Of a DNA stretch of 64,000 bases, positions 11,077 to 22,399 are shown piece after piece. Under the pieces are notes generated by a model. It was given only the letters and a program-made list of their open reading frames with translations. It ran no database searches and was not told the origin of the DNA. This DNA comes from Reticulitermes speratus. Taxonomy: Eukaryota; Arthropoda; Insecta; Blattodea; Rhinotermitidae. Numbering within the stretch: the stretch's first letter is position 1; each line of letters starts with the position of its first letter. A program made the translations under genes and the position numbers. Location of the stretch: the NCBI GenBank assembly GCA_021186555.1, contig JAJKFL010000330.1, positions 29,304,944 through 29,368,943 of the forward strand, read 5' to 3'.

Positions 11077-11618
11077 TTTTTTTTTGTTTTTGCGGAGAAC
11101 GGCCTCGCAGCAGAAGCTACGGACGCACCGCAGCCTTAAGGCTTATTGTGCAACCCTTGTGATGATGATGAGAAAAAGATGATCAGTTTTTTTTTTCATT
11201 TTTCCAAGTAATGGAGCATCGGTGGAATGAAACTGACAGCGGAAAACCGAAGTACTCAGGGAAAAACCTGTTCCAATGCCACTTTGTCCACCACAAATCC
11301 CACATGGACTGACCTGGGATCGAACCCGGGCCTCCGCGGGATTTTTTTTTTTTTTTTTTTTTTTATACTAATTCCTGGGTTTTCCCCTTTGATCCATTTT
11401 TGTTCTGTATTAATCCTTTTTCGTCCTTTCGTGTCTCTTACGGTCCACAACCGTCTTTTTTACAACACAACACAAACATCCATGCCCCCAGTGGGATTCG
11501 AACCCACGATCCTAGCAAGCGAGCGGCCGAAGACCCACGCCTTAGACCGCACGGCCACTGGGATGGCCACGGCGGTGAGAGGCCGGCGAATAACCGCCTG
11601 AGCCATGGCACGGCCGTG
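11077..11618 (-). mobile_element. SINE, family S2, interrupted by a nested S3 SINE
   Basis: Minus-strand S2 copy. The tail side is at the left ('gcagcagaagctacggacgc' on plus) and the head at the right ('cctgagccatggcacggcc'). It is split at about 11341 by the S3 insertion. The outer flanks share 'cagtatagtt' (11067-11076 and 11619-11628), a target duplication that extends to 13 bases with a mismatch. Confidence 0.85.
11342..11568 (-). mobile_element. SINE, family S3, nested in S2
   Basis: A T22 run at the left is the A-tail on the minus strand. The S3 body follows ('cccctttgatccatttttgt', 'acaacacaacacaaacatcc' on plus) and then the S1/S3-type head with B box GGGTTCGAATCCC and the 'accgcacggccactgggat' 5' end. 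It interrupts the S2 head of the host element. Confidence 0.85.
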
Positions 11619-11922
11619 CAGTATAGTTAGTCTAGGTCGGCCTTTGTGTGTCGTGCGTTTGCATACAAACCAAATGCAGTAGCAGAGCAAGTTAGCAGCA
11701 ATACACGGCGGTAGAATGCGTGCTCTAGTTGGTATTGTACTATCGACCTTTGCACGAGAGAGATAGGCAGCAGCCCGCCGTATTCTGACAGTCTGCATTT
11801 ACACTGCTTGGAGGAGGCCGTGTTTAGTTCATTTGAGCTCAATAAATGTTTTTTTTGTGCGAGATAAAGTAATAATAAGCAGAACAGTAGTGTTCCTTTA
11901 CACAAAGAAGTTACCCGTAGAC

Positions 11923-12124
11923 CAGGGGTATCCAAACCTCTGCCCGCCGGGTTGTGTTACGCAGCCTGCAGCCACATTTATAAATTTTGTATATATGCTG
12001 TAAATATTACTCAATAATTTAGGATGTTACGTGTAGAACTTACTATGATTTTTACACGTTAAGCCTCCGAGCCAGCCCACAATAATAGTTGTGACTCTTT
12101 TCCAAAAGAGGTTGGACGCCCCTG
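11923..12124. mobile_element. hAT-type MITE, 202 bp, perfect 8-bp target duplication
   Basis: Ends CAGGGGTATCCAAACCTCT and AGAGGTTGGACGCCCCTG are inverted repeats. The 8-bp flank 'ccgtagac' is identical at 11915-11922 and 12125-12132. Eight-base duplications and CA(G)GGG ends are hAT hallmarks. The interior is AT-rich and non-coding. Confidence 0.9.
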
Positions 12125-12132
12125 CCGTAGAC

Positions 12133-12786
12133 GATTATTTTTGTTCTATGAAGTTGCCTGTCCAGAGAGTTGCGAGATCACAGCGTGTTTGTTCATTGAA
12201 ATCGTGATGTTAGTGTGTAGTCTTAATGGCTGTCTGCCGGAATTCAGTTAACGGTACGAATTGTCAGAAATTTGCGTCGACTTTCAGCGGGTATTCCGCT
12301 GATAGTTTATAATTTCAAAAAGCGTATCGCGCCCCTGCTTCGTGCAAAAGGGCGAACGTAATGCATCCAGATTTTGTAAGGTGCATACTGTTTTAACATT
12401 CGTTCTTGAATGTAATATAAATACAACGAAAATCTTAGTTTTCGGACGGCGAAAGACAGGAACCCCACCAATTACGCCTGGATTCGTCACACATCCGTCA
12501 TCACAATTGTCAGTCCTCGAGTACCTTACAGAGTCAAACATACTGAGTTCATACTTCAGAAGTGCACACTCTGTCACCACAACGGAAATCCATTAAAGAT
12601 GTGAAAATAATAAACCGACATATCGTGGGGTATGCAGCTCGACCTTCAGCTTTCTCACGGTACAGTTCCGTGGGTTCGAGATTACAGATGGACGAGTTGC
12701 GGACCCTCATGTCCAGCACGTGATCGAGCTCTGTTCAGACTCATTTAGGGACAAGTGGATATACACCAGGGGTGACCAAAATTCCT
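12133..12786. other. unassigned stretch
   Basis: No recognised element. Overlapping ORFs on both strands near 12284-12596 (about 98 and 84 codons) shadow each other and show no motif. Confidence 0.45.
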
Positions 12787-12796
12787 CTGCTTTTTT

Positions 12797-13094
12797 CATT
12801 CATTCATTCATTCATTCATTCACTCATTCTGTAGTCTGTCTTACGACAGGTCCGTAGCCTCTTCCAAAGCGAGTTCTCCACAGGGTGCGATCTAGTGCTT
12901 CCTCTTTCAATTTCCAGTATCTTCTCTTTTCCTTAAAGGCAACCGGTAGCTGCTTACGTCTTCTTACTTGTCTTCCCGTCATTTCTATGCTTCCCTCTAA
13001 CTTTTTTTCAATCACGTGTTTCAGAAGGCAGTTCCTACGCAAGATGTGACCAATCCAGTTTGCCTTTCTTCTTTTTATTGTATGTAGGATATTC
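12797..13094 (-). mobile_element. 5'-truncated copy of the RTE LINE
   Basis: The sequence from the (TTCA)n tail to 'tatgtaggatattcct' matches positions 1-272 of the LINE closely, with small substitutions and indels. Only the last 70-odd codons remain: the minus frame ends RFGRGYGPVVRQTTE and stop. The tail repeat is longer than at position 1. Flanking 'tgcttttt' at 12788-12795 and 13103-13110 may be the target duplication. Confidence 0.92.
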
Positions 13095-13110
13095 CTTCCT
13101 TTTGCTTTTT

Positions 13111-15320
13111 ATAAGGGCAAAATTTCTCGGTGAATTTTGTAGATTATTAATGACAACTTGCCATCTCATTTTACACGCTGTATATTTTATTCAGTTTCAC
13201 ACCACACGTGTGGAGCAGACCAGCTCTAACGAAGTCACACTAAGAGATGGTTTTATTTTTCTAATACGTTACAGTGGATACAATCGTAAGACAAGGAATG
13301 GCTTCCATACAATGTATCACATACGTGTAGACGTGTGTGTTAGAAACGATGTGAATACATAGTTAACTGAGTACCATCTTAAAGCAGTAGACTTATTGGC
13401 ACTGAGGACGATACATTAAGGAATGTGATACGTCTGTCCTACAGTTAATGATTGCAGTGTAATAAAGAATGGTTGGTATTAATTGTTTTTATTAATTGAG
13501 AGGCCCATGTTTGAATCGGGGCGGCCCTGCCGATAACCGCACTTCGTTTATTTCGTCGCATGAATGTTAAGTATATCGAGGAATGCAAAATCGCAAAGAC
13601 CCTATGTTTAAAACGTGCAGTACACTCGGATGTGCTTTCTGTTTTTGTTATAGAGATTCTTAAGCTCTGGTATTTCCATTATCAAATATATTTATTCACA
13701 CCAAGAATATAATTTCTCATAAATCTTGACCTGTAATATCCCATTGTCTTGTGCGTGTCTGTTTTGCTGGTAACCCCTGGCACACATCAGCGAACTTCAT
13801 AATGTCACAGCGGACGGAACACAAAAGTGGGTAACATTGTCACGTCGCTGCCCACTCTTGAGGCACGACACAACAAGCATCCTGATGAAGTTCAAGACCA
13901 GACGCGACTCAGCAGCGCCACAGTTTCACATTCTCTAGCCGCCCACTTAGCGCAATGTTAGCCGTGTTCGTTAGACGTAACTGTAACAAGTTCTTGTTAA
14001 CGGCGAATTTATTCTGAGAGCAACTGTAGTGTTTGTAATGATCTTACAATTACTTTAAACTTTAATTAAGTCAATAAACAATGTTAAACGTTCTTCCCTT
14101 TAGGCGTAGGCTGGTCTATTTACACTTACGCCTGTTAAACACATCGTTGGAATCCTCGTTACCCTGGATGTAGTGACAGCATTTTATACCGTTGTTCCTC
14201 GTGATTAAACTTGTACATAAAACTTTATAACAAAATTGGAAGGGTTATGTTCCATAATGTAGTAGCCTCTACAGAATTCACAACGGCGTTCTGTGCAGTT
14301 TATTAAGCTTAATTGCGTCCTGTTTATAAATGACATTTTAGAAGAACATAAGATGCATTAGATGCAATGAAAAAAAATTCATACTTTAATTCCACAATTA
14401 TGTAGAATATAAAATTTAAACAAAATCTATGAAACGGTTTATTGGCTACTAAGAACACAAACATTTTACATTCAAACTGTATTATGTAATTATTTTCATG
14501 CAGCTAACAGTTTAACAATGCACTACTGTATCTACTTTCGGGCACCATTCCGATATTTGAACCCTGCCATATAACAAAATTATATCAATAAATACGGTCA
14601 AACGATTATTGCATTGGATAATTGGTTTAAAGTCTACCCTGCAGTCACTGTTGGCACGGATACCGTAATGATAGGCTTATTATTCATCAAGGAATTTAAA
14701 ATTTGATGATGACATGCTGATAGCAGGTTTCATGAAAACCGGTAGAACACAGTACAACTTTACTGGTAGCACTTTGTTGCCACACGAAAATAAATGGAAT
14801 ACGGAAATCTGCGAGAGAAAGCGGCCTGCTGTCGGCTGATGACTGATGACTGATGCTGATTCTTTTAACGTTAGCTGTGATTGACGCTGATTGGTTTAAC
14901 TTTCACCACGTGATAACACTTGATGCATTGTACCTAACAGCCTACGCTTTGTCGATATTGCATCATGTAAAAGCATTAGGCGACCTTGTGTTATACTACT
15001 TTAAACTTTATTCCTAGCATACCTCGCGGCTTCAAGAATTATGACAATTTATTGCATCCAGTTTTCTTTTACACCCTTGTAAATTATTTAGCAGTCAATC
15101 CTGTTTCGGCAATGACTGTCGCGTCATATTCCATGTCCCTACCTCACTTATGCATTGATTAGTGTGTGTTTTGCATTTCGAAAACGACTGTTTGTAGAAT
15201 CGTAACATATTGCTGTATGAATTTTGAGTTGTTAACGTTTTCTTATAATTTTTAAAATTATAAACTTTTCAAAAATAAAAAAGCGCGAGACATTTCATAC
15301 TTTAAAAAGTTTAAAAATCC
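13111..15320. other. unassigned 2.2-kb stretch
   Basis: AT-rich, non-coding in appearance. A short GATGACTGATGACTGATGCT direct repeat lies near 14840. No transposon ends or exons were recognised. Confidence 0.45.
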
Positions 15321-15334
15321 AATAATTTAAAAGA

Positions 15335-15752
15335 TTTTTTTGTTTTTGTTTTGTTTCCATGACGCGCCAGCCCCTAGTGGGCCAGCACCTCCTCATTTTC
15401 GAGGCTTCGCGATCACACTCAGACACACCACACTCGGTAGGACTCCTCTGCACGAGGGATCGGCCTGTCGCAGAGGCCTCTACCTGACAACACACAACAC
15501 TCACAAAAGACATACATCCATGCCATAGGCGGGATTTTTTTTTTTTTACCTGTCCGGGGTTTTTCCCCTTTGATCCATTTTTGTACTGTTTAAATCCTTT
15601 CGTCCTTCATGTCACTTTACGTTCCATGCTACCGTCCTTATACAACAAACACAACACAAACATCCATGCCCCCGGTGGGATTCGAACCCACAATCCCAGC
15701 AAGCGAGCGGCCACAGACCCACGCCTTAGACCGCGCGGCCTCTGGGATCAGC
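15335..15752 (-). mobile_element. composite SINE: one head, S3 body, poly(A), S1 body
   Basis: Read on minus: head (15752-15661, B box GGGTTCGAATCCC), S3 body (15660-15548), A13 (15547-15535), then directly TCCCGCC and the S1 body down to the tail at about 15335. No second head is present. The flanks 'aatttaaaaga' (15324-15334) and 'aatttaaaga' (15753-15762) are one imperfect target duplication around the whole composite, so it inserted as one unit. The internal junction is at the B box, as at 25258 and 41333/41478. Confidence 0.85.
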
Positions 15753-15783
15753 AATTTAAAGAGCATTACTCTTATTAAATCGA

Positions 15784-16060
15784 GTCGAGGTAGCCCAGTC
15801 GGTAAAGCGATTGGGCTACGGGTTGGACGATTTGGGGTTCGAATTCCAGCAGGGCAACAGCTTTTTCTTTTCTCAAAAACGTCAAAACCGGCTCTTGGGC
15901 CAACCCCATCGTCATATTCAATGGATACCGGGGTTATTTGCCGGGGTTAAAACGGCAGGGGCTTGAAGTTAACTACTCATCTTTATCTAGTGCCGAGGTT
16001 AAGAATAAGCGGAGCTATACCTCTACTCCCCTTATACGGCGTGGACACATATTACTTTGC
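15784..16060 (+). mobile_element. SINE, family S4
   Basis: Head 'gtagcccagtcggtaaagcg' with B box 'ggggttcgaattcc'. The body follows with 'ttgggccaaccccatcg', 'ccggggttaaaacgg', 'tagtgccgaggttaag' and 'tctactccccttatacgg'. The same order occurs at 50815 (plus), 57150-57640 and 59128-59413 (minus). Confidence 0.8.
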
Positions 16061-17035
16061 CCTTACGTTTTAATAATTCACAGTTCACCTGGCAGTGTGG
16101 AACGGTTTTAAGAAGGGTCACGTATGTGGTGCAAAACACACACATACCGACATGTAAGTCAGGTAGAGACAGTGAATATGACGCGGCAGTAAAAGCTGAA
16201 ACGGGTTTGTCTGCGAAGTAATTGGACAAGAGTGTAAAAGGCAGTTGAGTGTAATAAATTGTTACAGTTGTACCACACACATTACATGACTTTTCATTTC
16301 TCCAGCTCCAGATTCCAGTTGATGCCCCGAACAGGAACGGACATCGATCTCGAGCTTTGCCACTTGACAAGTTTTTGTGCTTGTTCTCTGTTGAGTTTTA
16401 TCAGACCTCGGCTTTCGAAGAGCGCAGGACAAAAAAAAAAGTTACACCTTTCTATACACGAATAGCGTTTTTAATTTATTGAACGTGGTCTGCCGTTAGA
16501 CTCCATTATTATAGAAAAAATTACGAGAGAGCAGAGGAATTGTGATGGAGAGTGGGTGTCGGACATTTTGGCGATACTCGTGAGCGCCCCGCATGACCAA
16601 TATCGATGTTAAAGATGGATAGGATGAAGTTTTACTGTGACATATCTGCACGCTGCGAAGACGTGACGTATAGGGTAAAGCCTCACGTATTTGTAACGTC
16701 CGCAGAGGCGACTGGTTGGGTCCGTGCTCGTCACTTCCCCCCTCAACGGAAGAGCCCGTCGATAGGAAACGGGATGAACCTCAAAGCCGTCTGGATGTGG
16801 CAGTGACAAGAAAAATAGGAAAGTCGCTACCGCGTTCTGTAATCGAATTCCGATGGTCAATATGCCGAGTAGCCAGTCGCAGCTGACTGAACTGTCTTTT
16901 TTGTAACAGCCATGCTTTTTGTAAGTACTAAGTTTGGAGCTGAAATTCGTAGCGCGAAAAGCTGCTTCTTCCGAACCTGTGGGCACGTGTGGGTCTTGGG
17001 TTTCAATACGAGACAGAAGACGTAATGTGGTGAAG
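16061..17035. other. unassigned stretch
   Basis: No recognised element. A 147-codon minus ORF (17052-16609) runs into the S4 fragment and has no familiar motif, so it is not called as a gene. Confidence 0.4.
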
Positions 17036-17105
17036 GCAAAGGTAAAGTTCACCCAAGGCCCAGAGGGGAAGTAAGTGGTGTATCTCTATTTTTTCTTTAA
17101 CCTCA
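17036..17105 (-). mobile_element. SINE S4 3' fragment
   Basis: Plus text 'ggtaaagttcaccc', 'aaggcccagaggggaagta' and 'ttctttaacctc' is the 3' end of an S4 element in minus orientation, severely truncated. Confidence 0.6.
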
Positions 17106-17203
17106 TTCTTCCAGACTAAACCGCACGTTAATGCTCTACCTGTGTTGAGGCACAAACATATACGACGTACTTGTTTATTTTTAATCTGTTTTTGTTATTT
17201 TTA

Positions 17204-17396
17204 ATTGTTTTCAAGGCCCAACAGCCCCTAGTGGCCTCCTCATTATCGATGCTTCATGATCACTCTCAGACACACCACACTCGGTAGGACTCCTCTAGAC
17301 GAGTGATCGGCCCGTCGCAGAGACATCTACCTGACAACATACAACATTCACAAGCAAGCGGCCGTAGACCTACGCCTTAGACCGCGTGGCCATCGG
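17204..17396 (-). mobile_element. SINE S1 with an internal deletion across the B box
   Basis: It has the S1 body and the 5' part of the head ('ccttagaccgcgtggcc' on plus), but about 50 bases spanning the B box and the start of the body are missing. It is an old copy that could no longer be transcribed by Pol III. Confidence 0.8.
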
Positions 17397-18450
17397 CGTC
17401 GGCGTTATTTTTAAATACTGATTTAAAATCATTAGAAAAAAGAATGTTTGGATTTTAGTGCAATTATTTACCGAGGGAGACTGTCATCGGATAATGAACA
17501 TGTCAGATATCGTGTTAGGGAACTGGCTAGGGTTAGAACTTTGTGCTTACACATCCAGTTTTACGGAAGGGATAAATTCTTGTGAGTAAAAGCTGGCGTG
17601 TTTTGAAATGTCAGCAACAGGAGGACTGAGGACATTACACAACGAAGAGATTACAGCTGCTGGGGTGACGTAATCAAGAAGAATGGGTCCGTTGGGAGTT
17701 GCAACTCGCGTGAAGTGGGTGGGAAGTGGATTTGATAATTTAGTCGGAAAGACTGAATGGAAGAAAATAAGTACGAGTCCTAGATTATTGAAATTGATCT
17801 GAAATAAACAGTATATGAGTGTGTGGACTGTATCACGTGGTTTAGGGTAGTGGCCTGTGACGAGCTGTTGTGAGTACTGCGACGAAACTTCTAGCTGTAT
17901 AAATGCTGTCGAATTTCTTGAAGAGCTTAGATATTATCAGCTTCTCTAGAAGTGTTGTGTATCGCGGAGCAGGCTAGCTAATCTGTTCATCGTTTTGTAG
18001 CTCAAGGCGGCGGGCAACTGTTTTATCTTACTGGAAAGCAGCCTGTGTAGCCTTTGAATATTACGGATTGGCGTAAATATTTTGTGTATATTGCAGATAT
18101 TGTCAGACACTTGAACAGATTGAATTCTTGTTGACAGACAGGAGGTATAAATTTGATACCAACTATACACGGCTTTCTGTTGAAATTTTAACCCGGAAGA
18201 CTCATGGGTAAAACAAACGCCTAGAAATATTTCTCCCTCGAGTCATTTGCCATTCTGCATGGAGAAGTGGCGTGCTGAATGAAAGAAAGTCACATCTCAG
18301 CACTGCAAGACAAAAATTCGTGGGCAGTACCTCTACAACTGTGACACTTGTGTCACTTTACTTGTCTGTGGAGGAGTCAGAAATACGGCTGACTGAAGCT
18401 ATCGTGGATCGCTGTTGTTAAAGCGGTTGGAGGTGGCAATGAACACATGA
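17397..18450. other. unassigned stretch
   Basis: Nothing recognised apart from a small possible LINE-module remnant around 17700-17950 ('attatcagcttctctagaag'). Confidence 0.4.
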
Positions 18451-18464
18451 ATTGCGCTCTAGAC

Positions 18465-18984
18465 CAGTGGCATTCAACCTTTTTGTTCGCGTACCCCCAC
18501 ATATAATTTCTCTTCAACTTTTTACCCCCAAAGTTGTTGGTGCATAATTCAATTTATACATAGTCTATAATCTACATCTAAAACAAGTTAAATAAATTAT
18601 ATACAAATAATGTATTAAATAATAAGTTTTAAATGAAAAAAGGAGAATCAAACTATTAAATAACAAATATATTATTGCCTATCATATAAAAATTAATAAA
18701 GGAACAAAGGTATTTTAGCAAAGCAAATTATATGCACTATGTGGAATAAAATGAAACTAGCCGCCCAGATAAGAATCGCATAAAGGAGACAGAGAGAGAG
18801 AAAATGGCGCTCCCAAATCGCATGTCCTTACGTCCAGGTCTGTTGTGGCTAACCCTAAATCTGGCCCTGATTATTCAGTGTTTATCATGAAATAATATAT
18901 TTATTTTTTTTTAATTTTACGTACCTCCCTAAGATGTCTTCGCGTACCCCCGGGGGTACGCGTACCTCAGGTTGAATACCACTG
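18465..18984. mobile_element. hAT-type MITE, 520 bp, perfect 8-bp target duplication
   Basis: Ends CAGTGGCATTCAACCT and AGGTTGAATACCACTG are inverted repeats. The subterminal text 'cgcgtaccccc' is mirrored by 'gggggtacgcgtacc'. The flank 'ctctagac' is identical at 18457-18464 and 18985-18992. The interior is AT-rich and non-coding. Confidence 0.92.
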
Positions 18985-19189
18985 CTCTAGACAACGTACC
19001 TGCGTAAGCTTCCCTACATACCACTAGCTGATAATATCAAGAATAACAAACAAGAGAGTCTGCTATCTGTTGAAAAACAGATACAGATGTGTTTGTTGAC
19101 AGTTCGTCCTCGACTGAAATTCTGTTGCAGCTGACATTGTATTTTGAAATGGTAATATTTTGTACTCTTCAAAATATATTGTTTTAGTG

Positions 19190-19470
19190 ATAAAAGCTGG
19201 GAGAATAGCAGGGATGGAGGTGGTGAGACATGCCCACGGCACTTTAGTAGGGAAATCAGAATGGAGATCACTTACAAAGCGCTGGTGTAGATGGGAGGAT
19301 AATATTAAAAACTGATATTAGGGTGTGATCTGGATTCATATGATTTATGATAGGGACCAGTGGAGGTCTGTTGTGAACACGGGAATGAAGCTTCGGATTT
19401 CATATAAGACGCGTAATGTCTTGAATAGCTGAGGAACTACTAGCTTCTGAAGAGGCATTCTGAACGTGGA
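19190..19470 (+). mobile_element. LINE 3'-end module, diverged
   Basis: Ordered landmarks: 'gtagatgggaggataatatt', 'gtgatctggattcat', 'aatgaagcttcggatttcat' and 'agctgaggaactactagctt'. The frame is broken. Confidence 0.65.
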
Positions 19471-20150
19471 ATTGGTTATGTTGCAAGTTATACCTTCTTT
19501 TTTGTAGAAATACGGTTGGCTGTTCATCAAAACGATGCACTGTATTACTGTTGACAGCTGGACAGTACAGGTGAAGTGTAAGAATCTGAATTTTGAGTTG
19601 TGTTTTAAGGTCATGATGTTGCAATTTTTAGGGGTCTGTGCCGCGCCTCCTACAGTACACGAACCGCTGTCTTTTGTAATTTTACCGTTTTACACCATAA
19701 TAGTACCAGAGACAGAGGCGGGTCGTTTGCTTCTCCACAGACTGTACCTACTTCCCACTGTATTTAGTTCTGACACCTAAATTTTCTGTGCCTTTTTAGG
19801 AAGCTTTTTAAGAATTTAAGTTATTTAACTGAGCACGAAAGGAGCGCAGCTTGCAACTGCTGTCAGTAAATTTCTTACTCTTAAAAAGTGGCCACTAGTC
19901 GCACCCATATTTGGACTGAGCGTTTAGCTGTCACATTCCCCACGATAAGCTGTTCATCATCCACTTAACTGGTGTAATAAAGTGCTGCCTTGAATGAGGA
20001 AGTGCTTGTGAATATTCGCATAAACCGCAAGAACAGTTCGTCACTTCGTAACTAGTCAGGCAGTCAAGACCGTTTCTTGGATCTTGTTTCTAAGTCAACC
20101 ATTTTTTATATTTCAATTATATTATATAATTTATATTTCAATATTTGCCA
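19471..20150. other. unassigned stretch
   Basis: No recognised element. Short ORFs on both strands overlap one another. Confidence 0.4.
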
Positions 20151-20159
20151 TTGACTTAA

Positions 20160-20296
20160 GATCTCAAGGTTCGGCGATGTTTAGGGAATAACGTTTGAGG
20201 GTATGGTCTGGAATCAACTGGCTCTAGATAGGGCCATTTAATGAAATCTTTATGCAAACGATGATGAACCATCGGGTTCCATAAAAAGCTGTGAGT
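20160..20296 (+). mobile_element. LINE 3'-end module fragment
   Basis: It has 'gtatggtctggaatcaactg' followed by 'gatgaaccatcgggttccat', in the module's order. It ends at the insertion point of an S1 SINE. Confidence 0.55.
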
Positions 20297-20302
20297 ATCT
20301 TG

Positions 20303-20490
20303 ATTGTGGGTTCGAATCCCGCTGGTGTCATGGATGTCTGTCTCTTATGAGTTTTGTGTGTTGTCAGGTAGAGGTCTCTGCGTCGGGCTGATCACTCGCC
20401 GAGAGGAGTCCTAGAGAGTGTGATCGTGAAGCCTCGATAATGAGGAGGCCCTGGCCCACTAAGGGCTGTTGCGCCATTGGAAAAAAAAAA
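20303..20490 (+). mobile_element. SINE S1, 5'-truncated near the B box
   Basis: The copy starts at 'attgtgggttcgaatcccgc', so the head upstream of the B box is missing. It runs through the S1 body to an A-tail. 'atcttg' at 20297-20302 and 20491-20496 is a short target duplication, so the truncation happened at insertion. Confidence 0.85.
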
Positions 20491-20499
20491 ATCTTGGCT

Positions 20500-21600
20500 G
20501 TTTGATCAACCTGTTTTTCCAAAGTACGTCTGATTGTATGATGCTTTTAAGCCTTTAAAGTGTGCTAATACGGGGTGCTTAAGTTTCACAAAAATCTTGG
20601 AGTCGCCTTAAAATCCTTGACACCAAAAGGGTTACATAAAGCAAGTTCCATACTGAAGATCTGTAAACATTAGGCGCCACTGTGCAAAATTTAGTCGCCA
20701 TGGCGACCTGGCGCTCGGAATTTGTGCACCCTTGTTTCAGTATTCTTATGCGAATAATACTGAATCCGGCGCGAGTCAGTAATATGACTGGATGGGGGCT
20801 AGGGGTAGACCGGATACTATTTCTCGGCCTAGAATTCTTGAGGACCCAGGAGCAATATCTCACAGTATGCTGCCACTCAGCTCCAGATTTGAACAGGATG
20901 CTATTCGGTGCACCGCAGCTTTTAGTGGTGTCCTGTTCCAAATAAAGCAGTTGATATAATACCTAAAGAAACCAATAAATATCCGTCAGACACAACACTT
21001 GTTAATTAGAACCTGATCGCAGCTACATGTTTCTGCTGCAGTTACGTTTTAATGGAGAAGTTTTATGTTCGACGGACATTTATTGGTTTTCTTATACCCA
21101 TAATGCAAAAAAGGGTTGAAACACATCAAGTTGGTATACTGTCTGTATAAATTTGAAGGTAATCGCTTCGTATAAATTCAGTTTTGGTTGTTAATACCCT
21201 TTTGCATTTCAGACTTATGAAATATGCTGTGTCAGCATTATGATATCTTATTTTGAGCTGTATTTTCAGACCTTATCTGAAGTGTTCAAGTACATATAAA
21301 TACATGTAAATATACTGGATATAAGATTACACTTTGTACCAGATGTTGGAAACAGTAATGATTATTTGGTGTGACGGGCTGGCAATGCGACCGGAAGAGT
21401 GTAATGACAAGTAGTGAGCTAAGTGACTTGGGCATCTGCAGCTATAGTGGCAATCCGACAAGCTGGCGGGTGACGTCAGCTGGCTGCGCCGTAGTATACT
21501 GATTGTCACGTGCTCAGCGTGTGACCAATTGCCATCAGGATTCGTTATCATCCACTGTGCAAACCGAGTACCTTGCATTGTGTTTAAGGATGGTTTCAAT
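20500..21600. other. unassigned stretch, with a possible old repeat at 20580-20945
   Basis: The minus frame over 20680-20580 reads SVWNLLYVTLLVSRILRRLQ, a string I associate with repeated insect sequence. Its family is not identified. The remainder is featureless. Confidence 0.35.
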
Positions 21601-21608
21601 TCAATATA

Positions 21609-21903
21609 CAGGTAGGTCCCGTTTTACGACGGTCCATTTTACGACTTTTCACATTAACGACTGTTTCAAAATATTACCTTAAATATTAGTACATACTTGG
21701 AAAAAGTTTAGGAATTTTGGAACCTATCTCATTCAATTACATTATATTTTGGTCTCGTTTTACGACTTTTCATTTTACGACCCTGTTTTGCTGGAACCTA
21801 ACCCTGTCGTAAAACGGGTCCTATTGTGGTCTCGTTGTACGACTTTTAATTTTACGACCCTGTTTTGCTGGAACCTAACCCTGTCGTAAACGGGTCCTAC
21901 CTG
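21609..21903. mobile_element. MITE with TA duplication and TTTTACGAC repeats
   Basis: Begins CAGGTAGGTCCCGTTTTACG after TA (21607-21608) and ends CGGGTCCTACCTG before TA (21904-21905). The inverted termini and TA target point to Tc1/mariner/pogo. The last part is a tandem duplication of about 77 bases (about 21752-21828 and 21829-21900), each starting 'ggtctcgtt'. Confidence 0.78.
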
Positions 21904-21906
21904 TAG

Positions 21907-22025
21907 TCTTCTAGGCGATCAGCCGCGTTAACTCGTTTAAATACAAAGTTTCGGGGACTGGGAGGATGGGGACAGAGCCAGTCCCCGAAATGTTGTATTT
22001 AAACGAGTGGCTGGTCGCCCGAGAA
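21907..22025. repeat. fold-back inverted repeat
   Basis: Left arm includes 'actcgtttaaatacaaag' and 'tttcggggactgg'; the right arm has the complements 'ccagtccccgaaa' and 'tgtatttaaacgagt'. The outer parts also pair ('aggcgatcagcc' with 'ggctggtcgcc'). It begins two bases after the neighbouring MITE and is perhaps a separate fold-back element. Confidence 0.75.
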
Positions 22026-22399
22026 TACTATATTGAATCATGTCGCCGTGAAAGTTTTAAAACTTATATGCTTTCAATTACTGAGATTATATAGCGGAAT
22101 TAACCTGTCATTTACTTTGCGTTGTTGTGGCGACTAAGTATCAGATTCACGCACTGTGGTTATAAGAAGGGAAAGCATTTCAAGCAAGAGGTTCTGATAA
22201 CTTGTGACGTCTACTTTCGCTCACATGCCCTCACTTGAAGGTGAGAGACATCAAGAAACAGTTTAAATTAACGATTATACAGTTTATTGAACAGTTTTTG
22301 AACGTAATTTCCACTACTGTACGTTCCCAATGTATTATCTTTATGAGATGTAATCTCACAGTTTTGAACTTGTGCCATATTTGTTGAAGACTCTTCAAC

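Noticed and set aside
16609..17052. 147-codon minus ORF
   Set aside because: It overlaps an S4 SINE fragment, has competing ORFs on both strands and no motif.
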